Counted from the stretch's first letter, positions 48,337-61,614 are shown. The stretch is 64,000 bases of DNA from Harmonia axyridis (GCF_914767665.1 NC_059503.1:27652001-27716000), one strand, 5' to 3'. Numbers and translations: made by a program. The notes: generated by a model not told the origin, from the sequence alone.

Positions 48337-49244
48337 TAGTGTTGTTGAAAGAACAGTTCAGAACTGTTCGGTTCTTTTGAAAGAACCTGTTCTTTTAACC
48401 TGTTCTTCTATGAAAATCGACCAGGTTTCCGATAGCAGCGGGTTCAAAGATTTTTATAGATAAATTTATGTATAAATAAAATTATTATTATTAAATTATT
48501 ATTATATTATAGATGCATGGTGCTGGGTTATCTTTAGTTGTAAATATAGAAGACGAGCTAGTTAATGATTTCGATTTATTCCAATATAATTCATGACCTT
48601 TGCGAGATCAGTTTACTATAATCTATAAAATTTAACATTTTGAGTACATATATGATGTACGTGATTGAAGAGAGAACTGATCATACCTCTAAACTAAAAT
48701 AGTCCAACAAAATCCAATCTCTATTGAGCCAGATAAAGTAGGCCAAGCAAGGCGTCGAAATTTTCGATCTAGAAATTTATTTTCTTATTTCTCTATCTCA
48801 ATTTCCTTCCTACGAATCAGACGAAACAGTTAGATATGACTCCTTGACAAAACGATTCTTTTATTTTTCTTTTCGGTACATCCTGAAACCCGTTCTTTCA
48901 GACTTCAAAGAACGGGATCATATCTGACAACAGGCAGATTCAGTTCAGTAACTGCTCTTTTGAGAACAGCCGAGAAACTGTTCTTTTGAAGAACAAGAGC
49001 AGTTTCGCTTTTTACGGAACAACCAATAACCTATTCTTTTAAAGAACAGGAGCAGTGAGCAGCTCATCTGCTCTTTACGGAACAGCCAAGAAAAGAACCT
49101 GTTATTTTAAAGAACGATAGCAGATTCAATCGATCATTGCGCAGAAGCGATGAATCATTCGAAAAGAACAGGTTCGGTTCTTTGAAAAGAACAGGTTTCC
49201 GGAACAGGTGAAGCTAACCTGTTCGGTTATTTTCGTAACCCCTA
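48337..49244. mobile_element. non-autonomous hAT element with GAACAG-type subterminal repeats
   Basis: The left end is 'tagtgttgttgaaa' and the right end, reversed, is 'taggggttacgaaa'. The flanking 8-bp duplication is gttgtgat / gttgggat (one mismatch). Both ends are packed with copies of 'aaagaacaggttc' or its reverse: about 5 at the left (48345-48410) and more than 10 at the right (48890-49225). No transposase frame is present in the roughly 0.9 kb. An 8-bp duplication and TAG-type ends are typical of hAT. Confidence 0.8.
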
Positions 49245-50539
49245 GTTGGGATAGAAGGAGAATATAACAGTATTAGGAAAGATTATGTCTCGGTAGAGTA
49301 GATATATGTGAGCAACAGAGATAAAATCTCATTAGTTAAATGAAGACCATATGATGCGGTCAATTCCGTTTCCAATATCGCTTTGAGGAAAGAGGGGTAC
49401 AAGTAGGCGTGTTCGAAATGATTCTATCTAGATTATCTGAATTCTGAGTTCGTATTTTATAGGAAACGATAATTATATATTCTCATATTTTTATTTTGTT
49501 ATGTTTTCACGCTGACGTCGGTGCTATATATTTTACATGATCATATTAAATAAAGACAATAAAGTCACATACACAACAAAATATTATAATATTGATGCTC
49601 GGAACTTGTTTGAAGCTATTTTTGAACATTCAACCTCAAGACCAAATATCACAGAATCACTTCAACAATAATAATTGCGTATGAATAATCAAAACTTTAA
49701 AGTAGAATAAAACATAAATTTACTAAAACGATCACTTTATATTTGGTAACCATAATTCCGGTGATAGGGATTTTTGTCAAGAAGAGTTATCAGGATTGTT
49801 AATTCTAATAAAACGCCTTTTCATTTCTAATTGTTAAAAAAAAGAACAAATAACGAACGAAGTCAACCCTCGGGACATTTAATCTGATCGAAGGATGTCG
49901 AGATAATAAGAAAGTTCGTCGACGTCTCGCTCGACTCCTCGTTATTTTTCGCATGAACTTCCGACGTACTCATTAACCGTCGAGATTACTGCATAATAAA
50001 GCGGGACGTTAACCGAATACACACAGACGCAGTCACATTCAAGGTCGGGACCTGTCGGTTTATTCGACTGTTTACTCAGGATGCGGGGTATGTATAGGAG
50101 CAGTCGGCGAGAACCTTAGACTCGATATAGCCCGGATTGCTCAAACCTCAAACAGGATAAACGGGGTCGCGTATCAATTTCGACCAATCTTCCCTACGCG
50201 TCCCGTTCCTTTCCCAGGAATTATCGATGCGGATCTCTCCTCTCGCGATCGCTATCACAGCCAGCCGTATAGGGCGCAGGGAGAGGCACAAATTGAACGA
50301 GTCGCTTCAAACACCAGCCCTTTTGCGTCACCACGAATCATTTTTTCTTCTTTCGCGAGTATTCTGGTCCTTCGAGAGGGATTTTGAAATTAGAAAAGAT
50401 TTTTCTATGTCACCTTATGCAATCAACGACAGTAGCCTTTGGTTTTTGACGATGATCACGCTGTTGCCGAAAAGTTGTTTGAACAAAAATGAAAATTTGT
50501 TTGGATAATAATACAGGTATACTTCAATCATTGTTAATA
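49245..50539. other. AT-rich stretch plus CpG-rich block, no gene
   Basis: 49850-50350 is CpG-rich and carries a chance 93-codon frame (50227-50508). The remainder is AT-rich. No exon or RNA gene recognised. Confidence 0.4.
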
Positions 50540-50692
50540 ACAGGTGATTTTTGACAGGTTCCTAGGTCCACGATTTATTCACAAAACCAACTTTTTGAAA
50601 AAAAAAGGCGCCCGAGCAGGGACATGAACCCTGGACCCTTGGGTCGGGCGCCGGCCTTTCTTCCAAATAGAAACCTGTCAAAAATCACCTGT
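50540..50692. mobile_element. 153-bp element with perfect 21-bp inverted ends and a tRNA-like hairpin
   Basis: The ends, 50540-50560 and 50672-50692, are perfect inverted repeats (acaggtgatttttgacaggt plus one base). Inside, 50607-50652 reads on the minus strand as a 9-bp stem GGCGCCCGA..TCGGGCGCC. It encloses a T-arm-like CAGGG-TTCATGT-CCCTG. That is the layout of an acceptor stem with a T arm but no D or anticodon arm. No coding capacity. Confidence 0.75.
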
Positions 50693-50789
50693 ATTCGCAT
50701 TCATAGGTCTCATCATCATTCATTGTTAACAATAGTAGGATACAACCTAACCAATAGAAGGGTTGAAGTTGAGGCTTTATTATTTTGAC

Positions 50790-51010
50790 TTAACCCAAAG
50801 ATTGTCAATATTCCGCCAGTCAATAGAAAACATGAGACATATTTGTTTTAAATATACAAGACATGTCATCGCATGTAAAACATTATTTGTTGCATTTTAT
50901 AACGAATATTTCATGGAAAAACGATTCAAATGGAAGGCAATAATTGATATAGTTACACAAGTTTTGATGTAACTGTTTATTATTCACGTCCAATACGATC
51001 AAATTTGTAT
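50790..51010 (-). repeat. dispersed repeat, copy 2 (inverse of 16505-16725)
   Basis: Reverse-complement match to 16505-16725 over about 210 bp. The chance 69-codon frame 50763-50972 lies on it. Confidence 0.65.
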
Positions 51011-53564
51011 TCACAATCCAAAATGTGAAATGTAAAAGCTTTAGGGGGTGTTCATAAAAATCTTCTAACGATTCCTAAGGTTCATTATTTCCAATAATAA
51101 CCGAAAATTCTTGGAAGAAAACGAGACAACCCCGGAAATTTCCAGTTCCCTCTTCGGAAAATAGCGAAACCGCCCGACATACCTCGTCCGTCTGGATTTT
51201 CCGGAACAAATTAGACGACCTAGAGGTCGCCAATAACACGAGGAAGGAGGCAGACGGCAGCGCTCGAACGGGATCCCGATAACTAATCCCACTAAATCGA
51301 ATCCCGGGCGTTCAGAAATCGCGTCGGTGCTACGATAGCGGCGTCTAACCGGGAAAAACAGACTTATCAAAAACGTGAATCCGACGAGAATTAGATTCGG
51401 ACGTCGAAAATCGCCTGTCGTGAAGGGATCTCCCCACGTCCGGTTAAGGAGTGCTTCCACCCGTTCCGATAGCTATTTATAGCCGAGATTTAGGCAGGAC
51501 GGGGAAAACGGCTTGAGAAATAAGGTTTATTCTAAACGGGCAATTGACGAGAGATATCCGAACGGCTTTGAGAAGGGGAAGTGAAACTTTAGGGAAGACG
51601 TTGGATCGTTAGTCTTTTTCAGTCGTCGGGTGAAATAGAAATATCAAAACAAGTAGTATATACGAATTGACTAAACTTGTCAAAGGCTTGGTTTATTATT
51701 CCCTCCAAATATTTCAAGTCATCTAGAGATTACATATTATACAATTAAACTATTTAGGGGAAAAAGCTACAAAAAATATTGTTTTCAATTTCATTATACA
51801 AGAATGAAACTTAAAATTGTACATTGAATTTAAGGTTGAATTGACAGTGGATCAATTTCTGCATAATATATACTTATACATTATATATTTCTCAAACCGC
51901 TCTCAACATGTTATAATCTAGCGAATCAGCCTCTATTTTATCGTTGGCCTTAAAGTAAAATAATTATGAATACATCAATTTTATTGACAAACAAAGTATT
52001 TTAGTAGGGGTATTACAGAAAAATATTTTCATAACAATTAATGAAACGAAATAGTCTTAATACATAGAAACATATTGTGCATATATTAAGTAAAAGTAGA
52101 AAAAAATTTATTTTGGATGTTCTTCTCACATTGTCTGACATCAATTATACAAAAATCTATTTTTTTATTATTTAAATTTCCACCTAAGGCGAATCTGGTA
52201 AAATGGTGAAAAATGGGTTCCATTTGATACGAGGAATCTATAGCTAAATTTAATGTAACACTTCAAGACTCACCTTTAACATTCTGTCAATGAAGTAGCG
52301 AGAATTTATCATTCAAAAAGGCTGTTCAAATGGCTATTTGACACGCAGTTGATATAACTATCCTCCATACTTACGCAGATTTCGATCGTTATCTGTCAAC
52401 TCAGTTTATTTCATTACTTCAGTCAATAAAAAATCTTCCGACAAAACAATCGATTCTCTTGGATTGACTTAATGATTTCACAAGCTATAATTCATTGAAA
52501 GTTCTTTAACACTATTATTTTTTGCGAATAATGTTACTTTCCCTATTTAGTTACATCGTAACTCAAGGACTAGTGAATTTTTTCAAACATTTCTATCCGA
52601 ACTTTTATAAAACTCCAATCTTTTCAGTTTTCGGCTCAACCACCCATAACTAATATTTTATGCAACATTTGAACGCTATTATTTTATTACGGTTTAATGG
52701 CTTTGTAACAGTATCGAATCACCTCATATAGATTCATTATATATTTATTAGGAAATTTTCGTGTCATTGATGTTGAAAAATTCAGAGAGTATTATTTGTA
52801 CCTATCATAGATATACCCTATCGAATAAGAGTGAGACTAATTATACTTAATTATCTAGAAGTTCACATATAATATTAACTTATAGTAATCATCGAAATAA
52901 ACTTCTTATTACGCTAGGCCTTTCAAGTATTTTGCCACCTGTTTCATGGCTGTTTCTGGGCTGGTTTTTCTCAGATGTCTAGTTATATTACAACATATTT
53001 TTTACACTAGTTCTAGTTCTAGTTTCAGAGGTGCAAACTTTAAAAATTTCGATATACGTATCTTATGTGAATTGATGAAAGATTAATATCATATTATTTT
53101 TATTAATAAAATTAAATAAGTAACAAAAGATTCAGTGAATTAACGAAGGATTACAACTTTTATAGCCACAGTCTTTTATAATTAGTATTTTACCTGTTTC
53201 TGAGAAATAGGTGAAATAGTTTGAAGAAATGACCTATAAACCAGAAAATAAACTTCTGTAAACAATTCGGCTGATATACTTTTTGGTTGTCACGTAGAAC
53301 AGGAAAAATTGAATCATCTACGGCCCAATACATTTAATTTAATGAAAACCGGTTTGTAAAAGTTAAGACTGTAACAAAGCTGTTGGGATATATCTATTGA
53401 TACGAAAATAAAGTTTTTCGGGATATTCTAAAGTGCTTTTTGCGGGTGGAAATTTTGAAATCAGAGACCAACATTTTTTTATCATAAATGCTTCTACTAT
53501 CTTCGATATATACAATAAACATTTCAAAACGTATATAAAATCAATTTCAGGAAAGAACAATGAT
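51011..53564. other. CpG-rich block then AT-rich DNA, no gene
   Basis: 51090-51620 is CpG-rich and carries a chance 131-codon minus frame with no recognisable family. 51640-53560 is very AT-rich with no frame of note. Confidence 0.4.
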
Positions 53565-54035
53565 AGTTGCAGAATGGGCAGAATGCGAAATTGAAAACGA
53601 TCGACAAAGGAGCGAGTTTTCGAACGCATGAATGTTGGAATTGCCTTCTGCAACGAGTATTATTTGATATTTTCTCTATTTCAGTCATTTTTTGTGAAAA
53701 ATTGGCGAAATTCAATGAAAAATTCAGATTATACATCCTAGTTACTTTTGTATTATTTATTGGCAGTTGGTGTGACTGTTTCGTACGTTTCGAATCTTGA
53801 AATAATTTATAATAACGCATTAAATTCGTGAATTATGTCTGACGAAATCGATTTAACACCACCAGAATCAAGATAAATTGAAAATAATGTTCCAAAACAC
53901 TTCACTATATCAAAATTATATTATATTGACAATTGACGTGTGTTGAGATTCGATAGAATTAGAAGTCAGTGTAGACAACCACAAAACGACAAATATAACA
54001 AAAAACAATGTGCTGTAATGAGTTCATTACAGCAC
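53565..54035 (+). repeat. 0.5-kb repeat, left arm of an inverted pair
   Basis: This matches the reverse complement of 57553-58042 over most of its length. Shared stretches include 'aacgcattaaattcgtgaat', 'tatgtc.gacgaa', 'acaccaccagaat', 'gacaattgacgtgtgttga' and 'ctgtaatga'. Each arm ends on a palindrome built from TGTAATGA. Confidence 0.75.
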
Positions 54036-54064
54036 TCTTTTTGGCACTGTAATGAACTCATTAC
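54010..54064. repeat. two adjacent TGTAATGA palindromes
   Basis: 54010-54035 is GTGCTGTAATGA, two bases, then its reverse complement. 54049-54064 is GTAATGA-AC-TCATTAC. A third such palindrome lies at 57554-57577 at the end of the other repeat arm. They could form cruciforms or mark element ends. Confidence 0.8.
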
Positions 54065-55095
54065 GATACTAAAATAGAGAAAATGAATTCCATTTAATCT
54101 TATGCCTGAACTGGACGACAAATAGGACTAAAAATACATAGCGCAGAGACAGCTCTTATGAGTTTTTTTTTCCAACTTATATACCTTGTTCATTGTTTAT
54201 TCATACTGAAGAATCAAGTTTTCTCCGACGCTTGGAAATAATCTTAAAACAGACCCTACCCTTTCAAAAATTGCCAAAGAAACAACGAAATCCCACAATC
54301 CCAACAGTCCCGACTAAAAAACAAAACGAAAATGTTCACCCATAAAATTTCATGCGCCCATCACATCACCATACCCTCGATGGCGCCTCGATAAAAAAAA
54401 ACTCTTGGGAACCTCTTTCGGAAGGAAACGGGAGTCCAGACGGGCTACGTGAGCAACCGTCAGGGGTGAAAACGTACCGTGCCAGATGTAGAGGGGCTCC
54501 TAATCCGTCGATGGTTTCAGAGGAGTCCCCCCACATCACGTCAACCGACGGCACACACACATGTGTTCTGGTATGCTCGTCGATCATAATTACGTTCGCG
54601 GTAACTTCAATTACCGCGATGAAGATTTATGCCGAGATCTCGACTGTCGTCCTAGTATTTATGTGATTTCGACCAGATATCAGCTGTTTCGCGGTCGATA
54701 ATTACGTAGGAGTTTCATTATTCCTACGTTAAATCGCAACATCTATTAATTTGATCCGATGAACTTTAGAAATATTTTTATCGTGATTTTGCTTGGGAAA
54801 TAGTCGATATACAAGGATAAGATGAAAAGATTTGAAACTTATTTACAAGAAACTATTTTTCAGGAGGAAAATTCTTACTAAAACAAGAACAATTTGAGTT
54901 CAAACATTCAATTACAGACTTGAAGAGAAAATATCACAAATAACTAAAGATCGAATATCTTTCGTATTTTTCGGTGATATAAGTGAAAAATTAGCTGATA
55001 GTAGTTCCAAATTAAATGCATTCAAACCAAATAGTGAATTATGCCAAAACATTTCAACCCCAAACAGAAGTTCAACTTGCAATATGAAGTACATA

Positions 55096-55790
55096 TTAGG
55101 CCAATTGGAAAGTCCCTGGTCTGATGCAAAGATAGCGGTGCTAGTATTAAATCCATATGATTTTTAGTTGGTACCAACCTTCAAACGATACGTGTCAAAA
55201 TTTGACAGCAGTCCGACCATTAGTTTGTGAGATATTGCGTTGTGAGTGCTACTTTTGTTATTTGAAAAAAGATGGAAAAAAATATTTCGTGTTCTTATAA
55301 AATATTGATTTTTGAAGGGAAAAATACAGTTGAAGCAAAATCTTGGCTTGATGGAGAGTTTCCGGGGTCTGCACTAGGAAAATCAACCATCATTGATTGG
55401 TATGATAAGTTTAAACGTAATGAAATGAGCACATAAGACTACTTACGCAGTGGACGCCCAAAAGAGGCTGCCACCGACGAAAAAATCAAAAAAGTTTACA
55501 AAATAATTTTGAATGACCGTAAAGTAACAAATAACAGATAACAAATATTGTGAAGATATCATCTGAACGTGTACATCATATTTGTACATGAGAAAGCTGT
55601 GTGTAAAATGGGTGTCGCGCGAGCACAAAATCGATCAAAAGCAACAACGTGTTAATGATTCTGAGCAGTGTTTGAAGCTGTTTAAGTGCAATGAACTTGA
55701 ATTTTTGCGTCAATATGTGACAATGGATGAAACATGGCTCCACTCCGAACTCTAATTGACCGTCAGTTTTTTTTATATATAATGTAGCAA
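55096..55790 (+). mobile_element. truncated mariner (irritans/cecropia-type)
   Basis: Begins with a mariner-type end, 'ttaggccaattggaaagtcc', next to a TA, followed by a typical 5' leader. The transposase starts at about 55272. It shows GKNTVEAKSWLDGEFPGSAL, STIIDWYDKFKRN, SGRPKEAATDEKIKKVYKII, and after deletions and frameshifts 'VTMDETWLHSEL' near 55725, which holds the first catalytic Asp. The C-terminal half and right end are absent. Inactive. Confidence 0.88.
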
Positions 55791-56937
55791 AGAATTGGGA
55801 GAATTACTGAAAAACGATCGATTTCGGGACAAAATTCATATTTTACTTCTCATAAAATAAAGTTACTTTACTTCAACTAATTGAGGAGTTGTTATTTGAT
55901 CTCGTGGAATAGTATTGACAACGTCGGTTATCATCCGAAAATATTCTTTTGGAAGTTTTCTCGTGATTTTATTCAACTTCAACTATTCAACGCTTATGGC
56001 GTTTTTCAACGAAATCATTCGCCTCATGAGTTGTGAATGAAAAAATGCCATTCGAGAAATTGCCAAAGCAAACAACTTTCATATCATACGACGAATGTCT
56101 CATTTATGGATTATATATTATGATAGAATAATCAAAATATTTTGAGCATGATTTTGCAATATACACATCCCAGCAAAAGCATAATTTCAATGCAAATTCT
56201 TAATCTTTCATCAAAACATTGATGCGAAAATTAGATATTTGAAATTTGTTGTTCATAGCTTTTTAGAATTATAAAAATAGCTGATGAACGAAAAAAGAAA
56301 ACCCAACAAAAAAAAATAGCGATGAAAAAGGTGCTGTGTCGTATTAATTTATTTTTCAACAAAATTAATTCAGAATGAGGGTCTGTGATTCATCTCTTTC
56401 TCAAAAAAAGGAAATATACTTAGACAGAACTCAGGTCAATTTATTCGTTTGAATGAGGCGATTTGTAGTGAAACATCGTCTTTGTCGTCCAGTCGTCAGC
56501 TGTTCGGTCGTTTTTGGGACAGACAGAAAGTTGAATGAGTCAATGGGACATGTGCTCCGGCTATTCGTATAAACGCATCCCTATCGTTCTATAATTGTTG
56601 TTAGTTTCCTCTAAAGGCAGATGTATTGTGCTTCAGACAGTTCTGACAGCTCAACAGGTTAGGCACATTAAAAACAAATGTTCGCCGAGCAGTATAGGAT
56701 TCAATTAACAGGTTGGGCTGACAAGTTAATCTAGAAAATATTTATCAGAGATAAAACAGAGCGAGCCAACCTAACGGCCTATCGGGGCACCGTTTGAAGG
56801 TGAGTAAAATTATTATTGCGCAAAGGGAATGCACCATATTTTGATAGCGATCTATATCGTTGCACAATAATCGAGTTTATGCATTAAATTGAATCTTATG
56901 GAGTTAATGCATAATAATGAACGCATCCGGGTCGCTG

Positions 56938-57444
56938 TCAGTATTTCATTATGTTGAGTGACATTGAGGTCTCAATGGATCCATATTGAATTACAGCTAT
57001 TTTTACCGAACCCTTCTCATGTATACGATTCTCTATGAACGGCGTTATTGAAATTCTGTTAACGTTTTCGAAATATTGAATCCAAAAGTCGAATGAAAAA
57101 ACTTGTTTGTTTTCCAGAGCTTTTTTTCTATAGTTATGAGCATGCAAATTGGAACCAAAATTTTTTGCCACCACATTGACCCTAAATTTTACAGGCAAAA
57201 AACGAGTGATCAAATGAAAAATTACAATTACAAACGCAATCTTTGAAATAAAAAAATTTGTTGTGCTGATATGATACTGAATATAATATTCATTACTGCA
57301 AAGTTCTACTTTCGATAGATTTGGAGAGATACGTTTCCAAACAGAAACAAACACATTTGCTAGATATTTATAAGCATTTTTCAATTGATATTTTTTATGC
57401 CTTTTCATATAAGTAGTATTACATATTTTGTAATGAAAAATCAT
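56938..57444 (-). CDS. unrecognised 168-codon reading frame
   Basis: An uninterrupted 168-codon frame in AT-rich DNA, where stops should be frequent. The product is rich in Ile, Asn, Tyr, Lys and Phe, with a mildly hydrophobic middle (FFISKIAFVIVIFHLITRFL, one possible membrane segment). I know no family. It lies between a mariner relic and the right arm of the inverted pair. It may be an orphan gene, part of the surrounding element, or a chance frame. Confidence 0.2.
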   Translation of the reverse strand: MIFHYKICNTTYMKRHKKYQLKNAYKYLANVFVSVWKRISPNLSKVELCSNEYYIQYHISTTNFFISKIAFVIVIFHLITRFLPVKFRVNVVAKNFGSNLHAHNYRKKALENKQVFSFDFWIQYFENVNRISITPFIENRIHEKGSVKIAVIQYGSIETSMSLNIMKY

Positions 57445-57552
57445 AGAGAGAAATCTGCAGTGCTTATGATATTAAATTTGAATTGGCGTTTCAATTAAAA
57501 ACACTTTTCTCTATTGCGTTGTCGTCATGAGTTGATTACAGTACGAAAAACA

Positions 57553-58042
57553 GTGCTGTAATGAACACATTACAGCATTGTTTTCAGTTATATTTTTCGT
57601 TTTGTGGTTGTCAACACTAACCTCCGATACTATCAAATTTCAACACACGTCAATTGTCAAAAAAGTGATATAATTTAGACATCGTGAAATGATTTACAAC
57701 ATTATTCGCAATTTCTCTCAATTCTGGTGGTGTTAAATCGAATTCGTCTGACATAATTCACGAATTTAATGCGTTATTATAAATTATTTCCAAATTCGAA
57801 ACGTACAATTCAAATTCTGTGATATGTCAATTTTCGTAATAGTCACACCGACTGCCAAGAAACAATATAAAAGTCACTAGAATGTGTGATCTAAATTTTA
57901 ATTGAATTTCGACAATATTTCACAAAACTTGACTCAAATAGGAAAAATATCGTCTAATACTCGTTGCAGAATGCAATTCAAGACTCATGCGTTCGAAATT
58001 CGAATTTCGCATTCCTGTTGGAATACGAGCCCATTCTGCTTT
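57553..58042 (-). repeat. 0.5-kb repeat, right arm of an inverted pair
   Basis: Inverse copy of 53565-54035, ending on the palindrome 57554-57577. About 3.5 kb lies between the arms. Confidence 0.75.
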
Positions 58043-61000
58043 AGAATGTATAACCAACATCAGCTTTCTGAAACTACGAAAGATCCTTCAGAAAACTTTA
58101 GGTTTTTTTTTTCTATTTATATTACTGCAGAACGGAAAATGAGCTCAAAATGTGTCAATTCCCAATTTCGGAATGAAATAAAATAAATATTCTTCAGAAT
58201 TTTTCTGATGTGAAAAAAATGTTTAATACTCATGCGTACGCACTTGGTTGCTTGCCGGAGCTCCGCTCCTTGTCGTTCGAATCAAAATCAGTCGCGTGCG
58301 AGAAAGTACCACTTTCCTCACTTGATAGGAAAATAACTATTTTCTATGAAAAAAAAAATAACCTATCCCCTATGTCTTCAAGGCAAAATAAAAATTGATT
58401 ATAGTGAAAACGTCAACATAAATACCCCTCTCACCAATCTCACAGGTGAATTTCTCCGAAAACCCAAACAATTTGTCAACAATCTACATAATACGATAAT
58501 TACGTAAACTGTGAAAATTCCAGATAGGGTTGAAACTTTCCCGTCCCTTCGACAAGCGCCGCACTATCGAAAATTACCTGTCTCCGATCCCAAAACCGTT
58601 CCCATCGATCCCGAAGGCCCCCACGCCCCCAGCCATCTTACCTGAAGGGCGATACCTCCAAGGTTCGTCGTCGTCTTCGACAGGTAAAAGTCCAGGTGGT
58701 CGCGACCTGATCTTCGATAGCATTTCTCGATCGCGTCTTTGTGCCTACGGCCCCGTCCCTTACCTCGCCAGCGTTATATGCAGATCGAAGCGGCCTACGG
58801 AAAGGTGGGAGGATGTGGTGCTCCATTGTGCGAGCAATGTAGACAGCGAAAGAGTGTACCAATTCGTGCCATTAAAGAAATCACATTATGTCCGTTTGCT
58901 TATCGGCTATTAACCCGTTTGTAACAATTAACGATAATATTATTGATTTATGTGACACTTAACCTAACACATTAGTGACAATACTCGTTATCCGATATTA
59001 TTGATAGAATTGGATGAAATCTAACCTAACACTTCACTCGAAAAGTTCCAGATTTAACTGGTAAAACCGTCAATAATATAAATTAATTCCACGCTTCTCT
59101 TACTTTTCAATACCGGAAATCTATTCCGAACGTTTTATTGTATACAGGAAGAGAATTTATAGATATATATGCTGACGAACATGAGTGTGGCTGATAGAAA
59201 AGAGAATCGAAAACGATTGAGACCAATTCTTATTAAGATTTTAAGAATTAAATAAATGAACATCATCAGAATGAGTACATCGGCAACATAGCAAAGGGTT
59301 TACAACAAAAACTTTAGAAATTTCCCGGTTTCGAGTGCGTTTGGTCGCAATGTAGATACAATTGGCATTACAGATTCGTCATCAATGACGTCATGCCATT
59401 GATAGAATAAATATATTATATCCGATAATATTCTTGATTGAGTTAGGTGAGACTTCACCTGAAGTAAAATAACCTATTTGTGACGATATCCTATAATATT
59501 CTAAGATTTAATAAGGTGAGATTATTTATGAGAAAAGGAATAAAAATAGGTAAGCACTGACTTGTCAGTCAGGAAATTTTGAGCGTTCGACATTCGTGCG
59601 CCTTCTGCACACTTGCACAAATGTATATGATCATCATTTACTCACATAAAATATAACAATAAGAATAACAAGACAACATTATGTAAATAAACATTAGAAA
59701 ATCCACAGAAGCAACAAATGCTGTTTGTATGTGTACCCCTCAGGTAATTGCAATTGGTGCATAAATGGACGAGCGATCAAAAGCACCTGACCAGCACCAT
59801 CCTCATTCTTTTTGTTATAATATAACTAACCTCAATTGACTTCGTCCCTTGGACGCAGAATCATCTCACAACACTGATCCCTTCACTCATCACTTTATTC
59901 CCTTGCAATGGGTAATTATAAATGCAAAGCTATGAAGATAACTACCGATGAGAACTAATGTCTCCATGGCTCAAAAACGATACAGTACGGTTTCTATGGG
60001 TGCAATTTATCAAATGACAATGGGCTAATGTCAGCTGACGTCACAACAAACCTAATGGAAGGGGGGCAAATGTACAATGGGAAATAATTTTTTTGTGATT
60101 TTGGGCCGACTACTTTCGAATTTCGAAATAGTCTAAATTCTTTCCAGATAAGTGATAAAGGCACCTGTTCGATCAATTAGTTTTGGTCCTCCATGTTAGT
60201 TTTAATTTTCACATTAATCCTTATTTTCATTATTTTTGTCTACACTGTTTATTGATAAACAACGTTTGAATGATTCAATCCAGATTGAGCTATAAAATCT
60301 TTATTATTTTCCACATTACTGTACTGATTATATAAGCATATTTTTCACATATATGTTGAATATTTTGGCATGACGATGACAATACATCAGAATTTGAAAG
60401 TTGCAAAGTTTGCTCAGACAAATATATTAATATACAATGAAACAACTAAGGAATTGGCTCTTATCCAAGTTATTCAGAAAATAATTTAGACATAGGTATA
60501 ATACAACCGGGCCAAATAAAATAGATTAAACTATTAAAAAAATATTTGTGGTATTAAAAATTTCAATCTTCCGAAATTATTTTTATTCACGCTTCGAGGT
60601 ATGGAATTTTTATGAAAAGATTGTATTTTCAACTATTCAATCAAAATCGAGCTCAACAAATTGTTTTATAGTTCAATCCATTTAAATTCATATGTCTTGT
60701 GAATGTATGATGATTTCAGTTGTTCGTGTACTTCAAATAACTACATTAAATTATATTGTAAGATTGTAAAAGCGAACCATTTTATTGGTAAAAATTCTTT
60801 TTATATGTAATTTTGAAAAGTTTTGTAGTAATAATATCCAAAGGTTTCAAATTGAAAAGAGGAAAATGAACAAAACGTTCATGAGTTTTTCGAATGAATT
60901 ATTGTTTATATTTCAGAGATTTTGATTATGGAAAAAACTTATACCATTGCAAGTATTGCTCTAACTAAATCATCCAAAATTATGTTTCACAAGATAAATT

Positions 61001-61612
61001 TCAAAAGATTTTTACAGATTTTCATACAGGGTAATTACTTTTTCAGGAGAGTCATTCAACATAGTTTTGAATAAGAGCTTAAAAGAGTTGAAACGCCTTT
61101 GCATAATTGGCCAAAAAATTTAATAAAAATTTTGTGATCAATAATACATTAAAATAAAAGGGCGTCGCGTCGATGCGTTGATACATAATGTTCAATCACT
61201 GCAATCTGATAAGAAATCGGACCATTTATCTTCCTAATCCACTTACGACCCTATAGAGGACTGAACGACTCAATCAGATAGGGAAAGTAAAATAATTAAA
61301 GTGCATACAACATTTCAACTATTCCAAAGAATGAGGGTATTTCCGCATTGTCGAACCCCCTAATACTCTCTCTAGAGTAACGAATAAAACTCCCATTTCT
61401 TCTCAGTAATCACCCATCAAACTGTCATTACAATGTTCTCATCGCAACTGTCCCATGCTATTATTAGGCAATCACCGGTATTACGTGAACGTCTTTCTCC
61501 CCGTTGGCGTTACGCATCAATTGCGAGTTTCGCTCTTTGCGTTAACAATATTCCGTAATTGTTCCGAGGCGGTTTTTGCTACGAGACGTCTCGACTGGAT
61601 AGAGCCCGTTAA
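58043..61612. other. no gene recognised; CpG-rich block at 58500-58900
   Basis: 58500-58900 is CpG-rich, with chance frames on both strands (58530-58913, 58638-58862). The rest is AT-rich. A further CpG-rich block begins near 61480 and is interrupted by the Tc1-like transposon. Confidence 0.4.
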
Positions 61613-61614
61613 TA

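Noticed and set aside
50607..50652. Complete tRNA gene
   Set aside because: Only acceptor-stem and T-arm-like parts exist; the D and anticodon arms are missing.
51065..51460. 131-codon minus-strand frame
   Set aside because: CpG-rich chance frame; no domain, no splice partner.
58530..58913. 127-codon plus-strand frame
   Set aside because: CpG-rich block with overlapping frames on both strands; nothing recognised.
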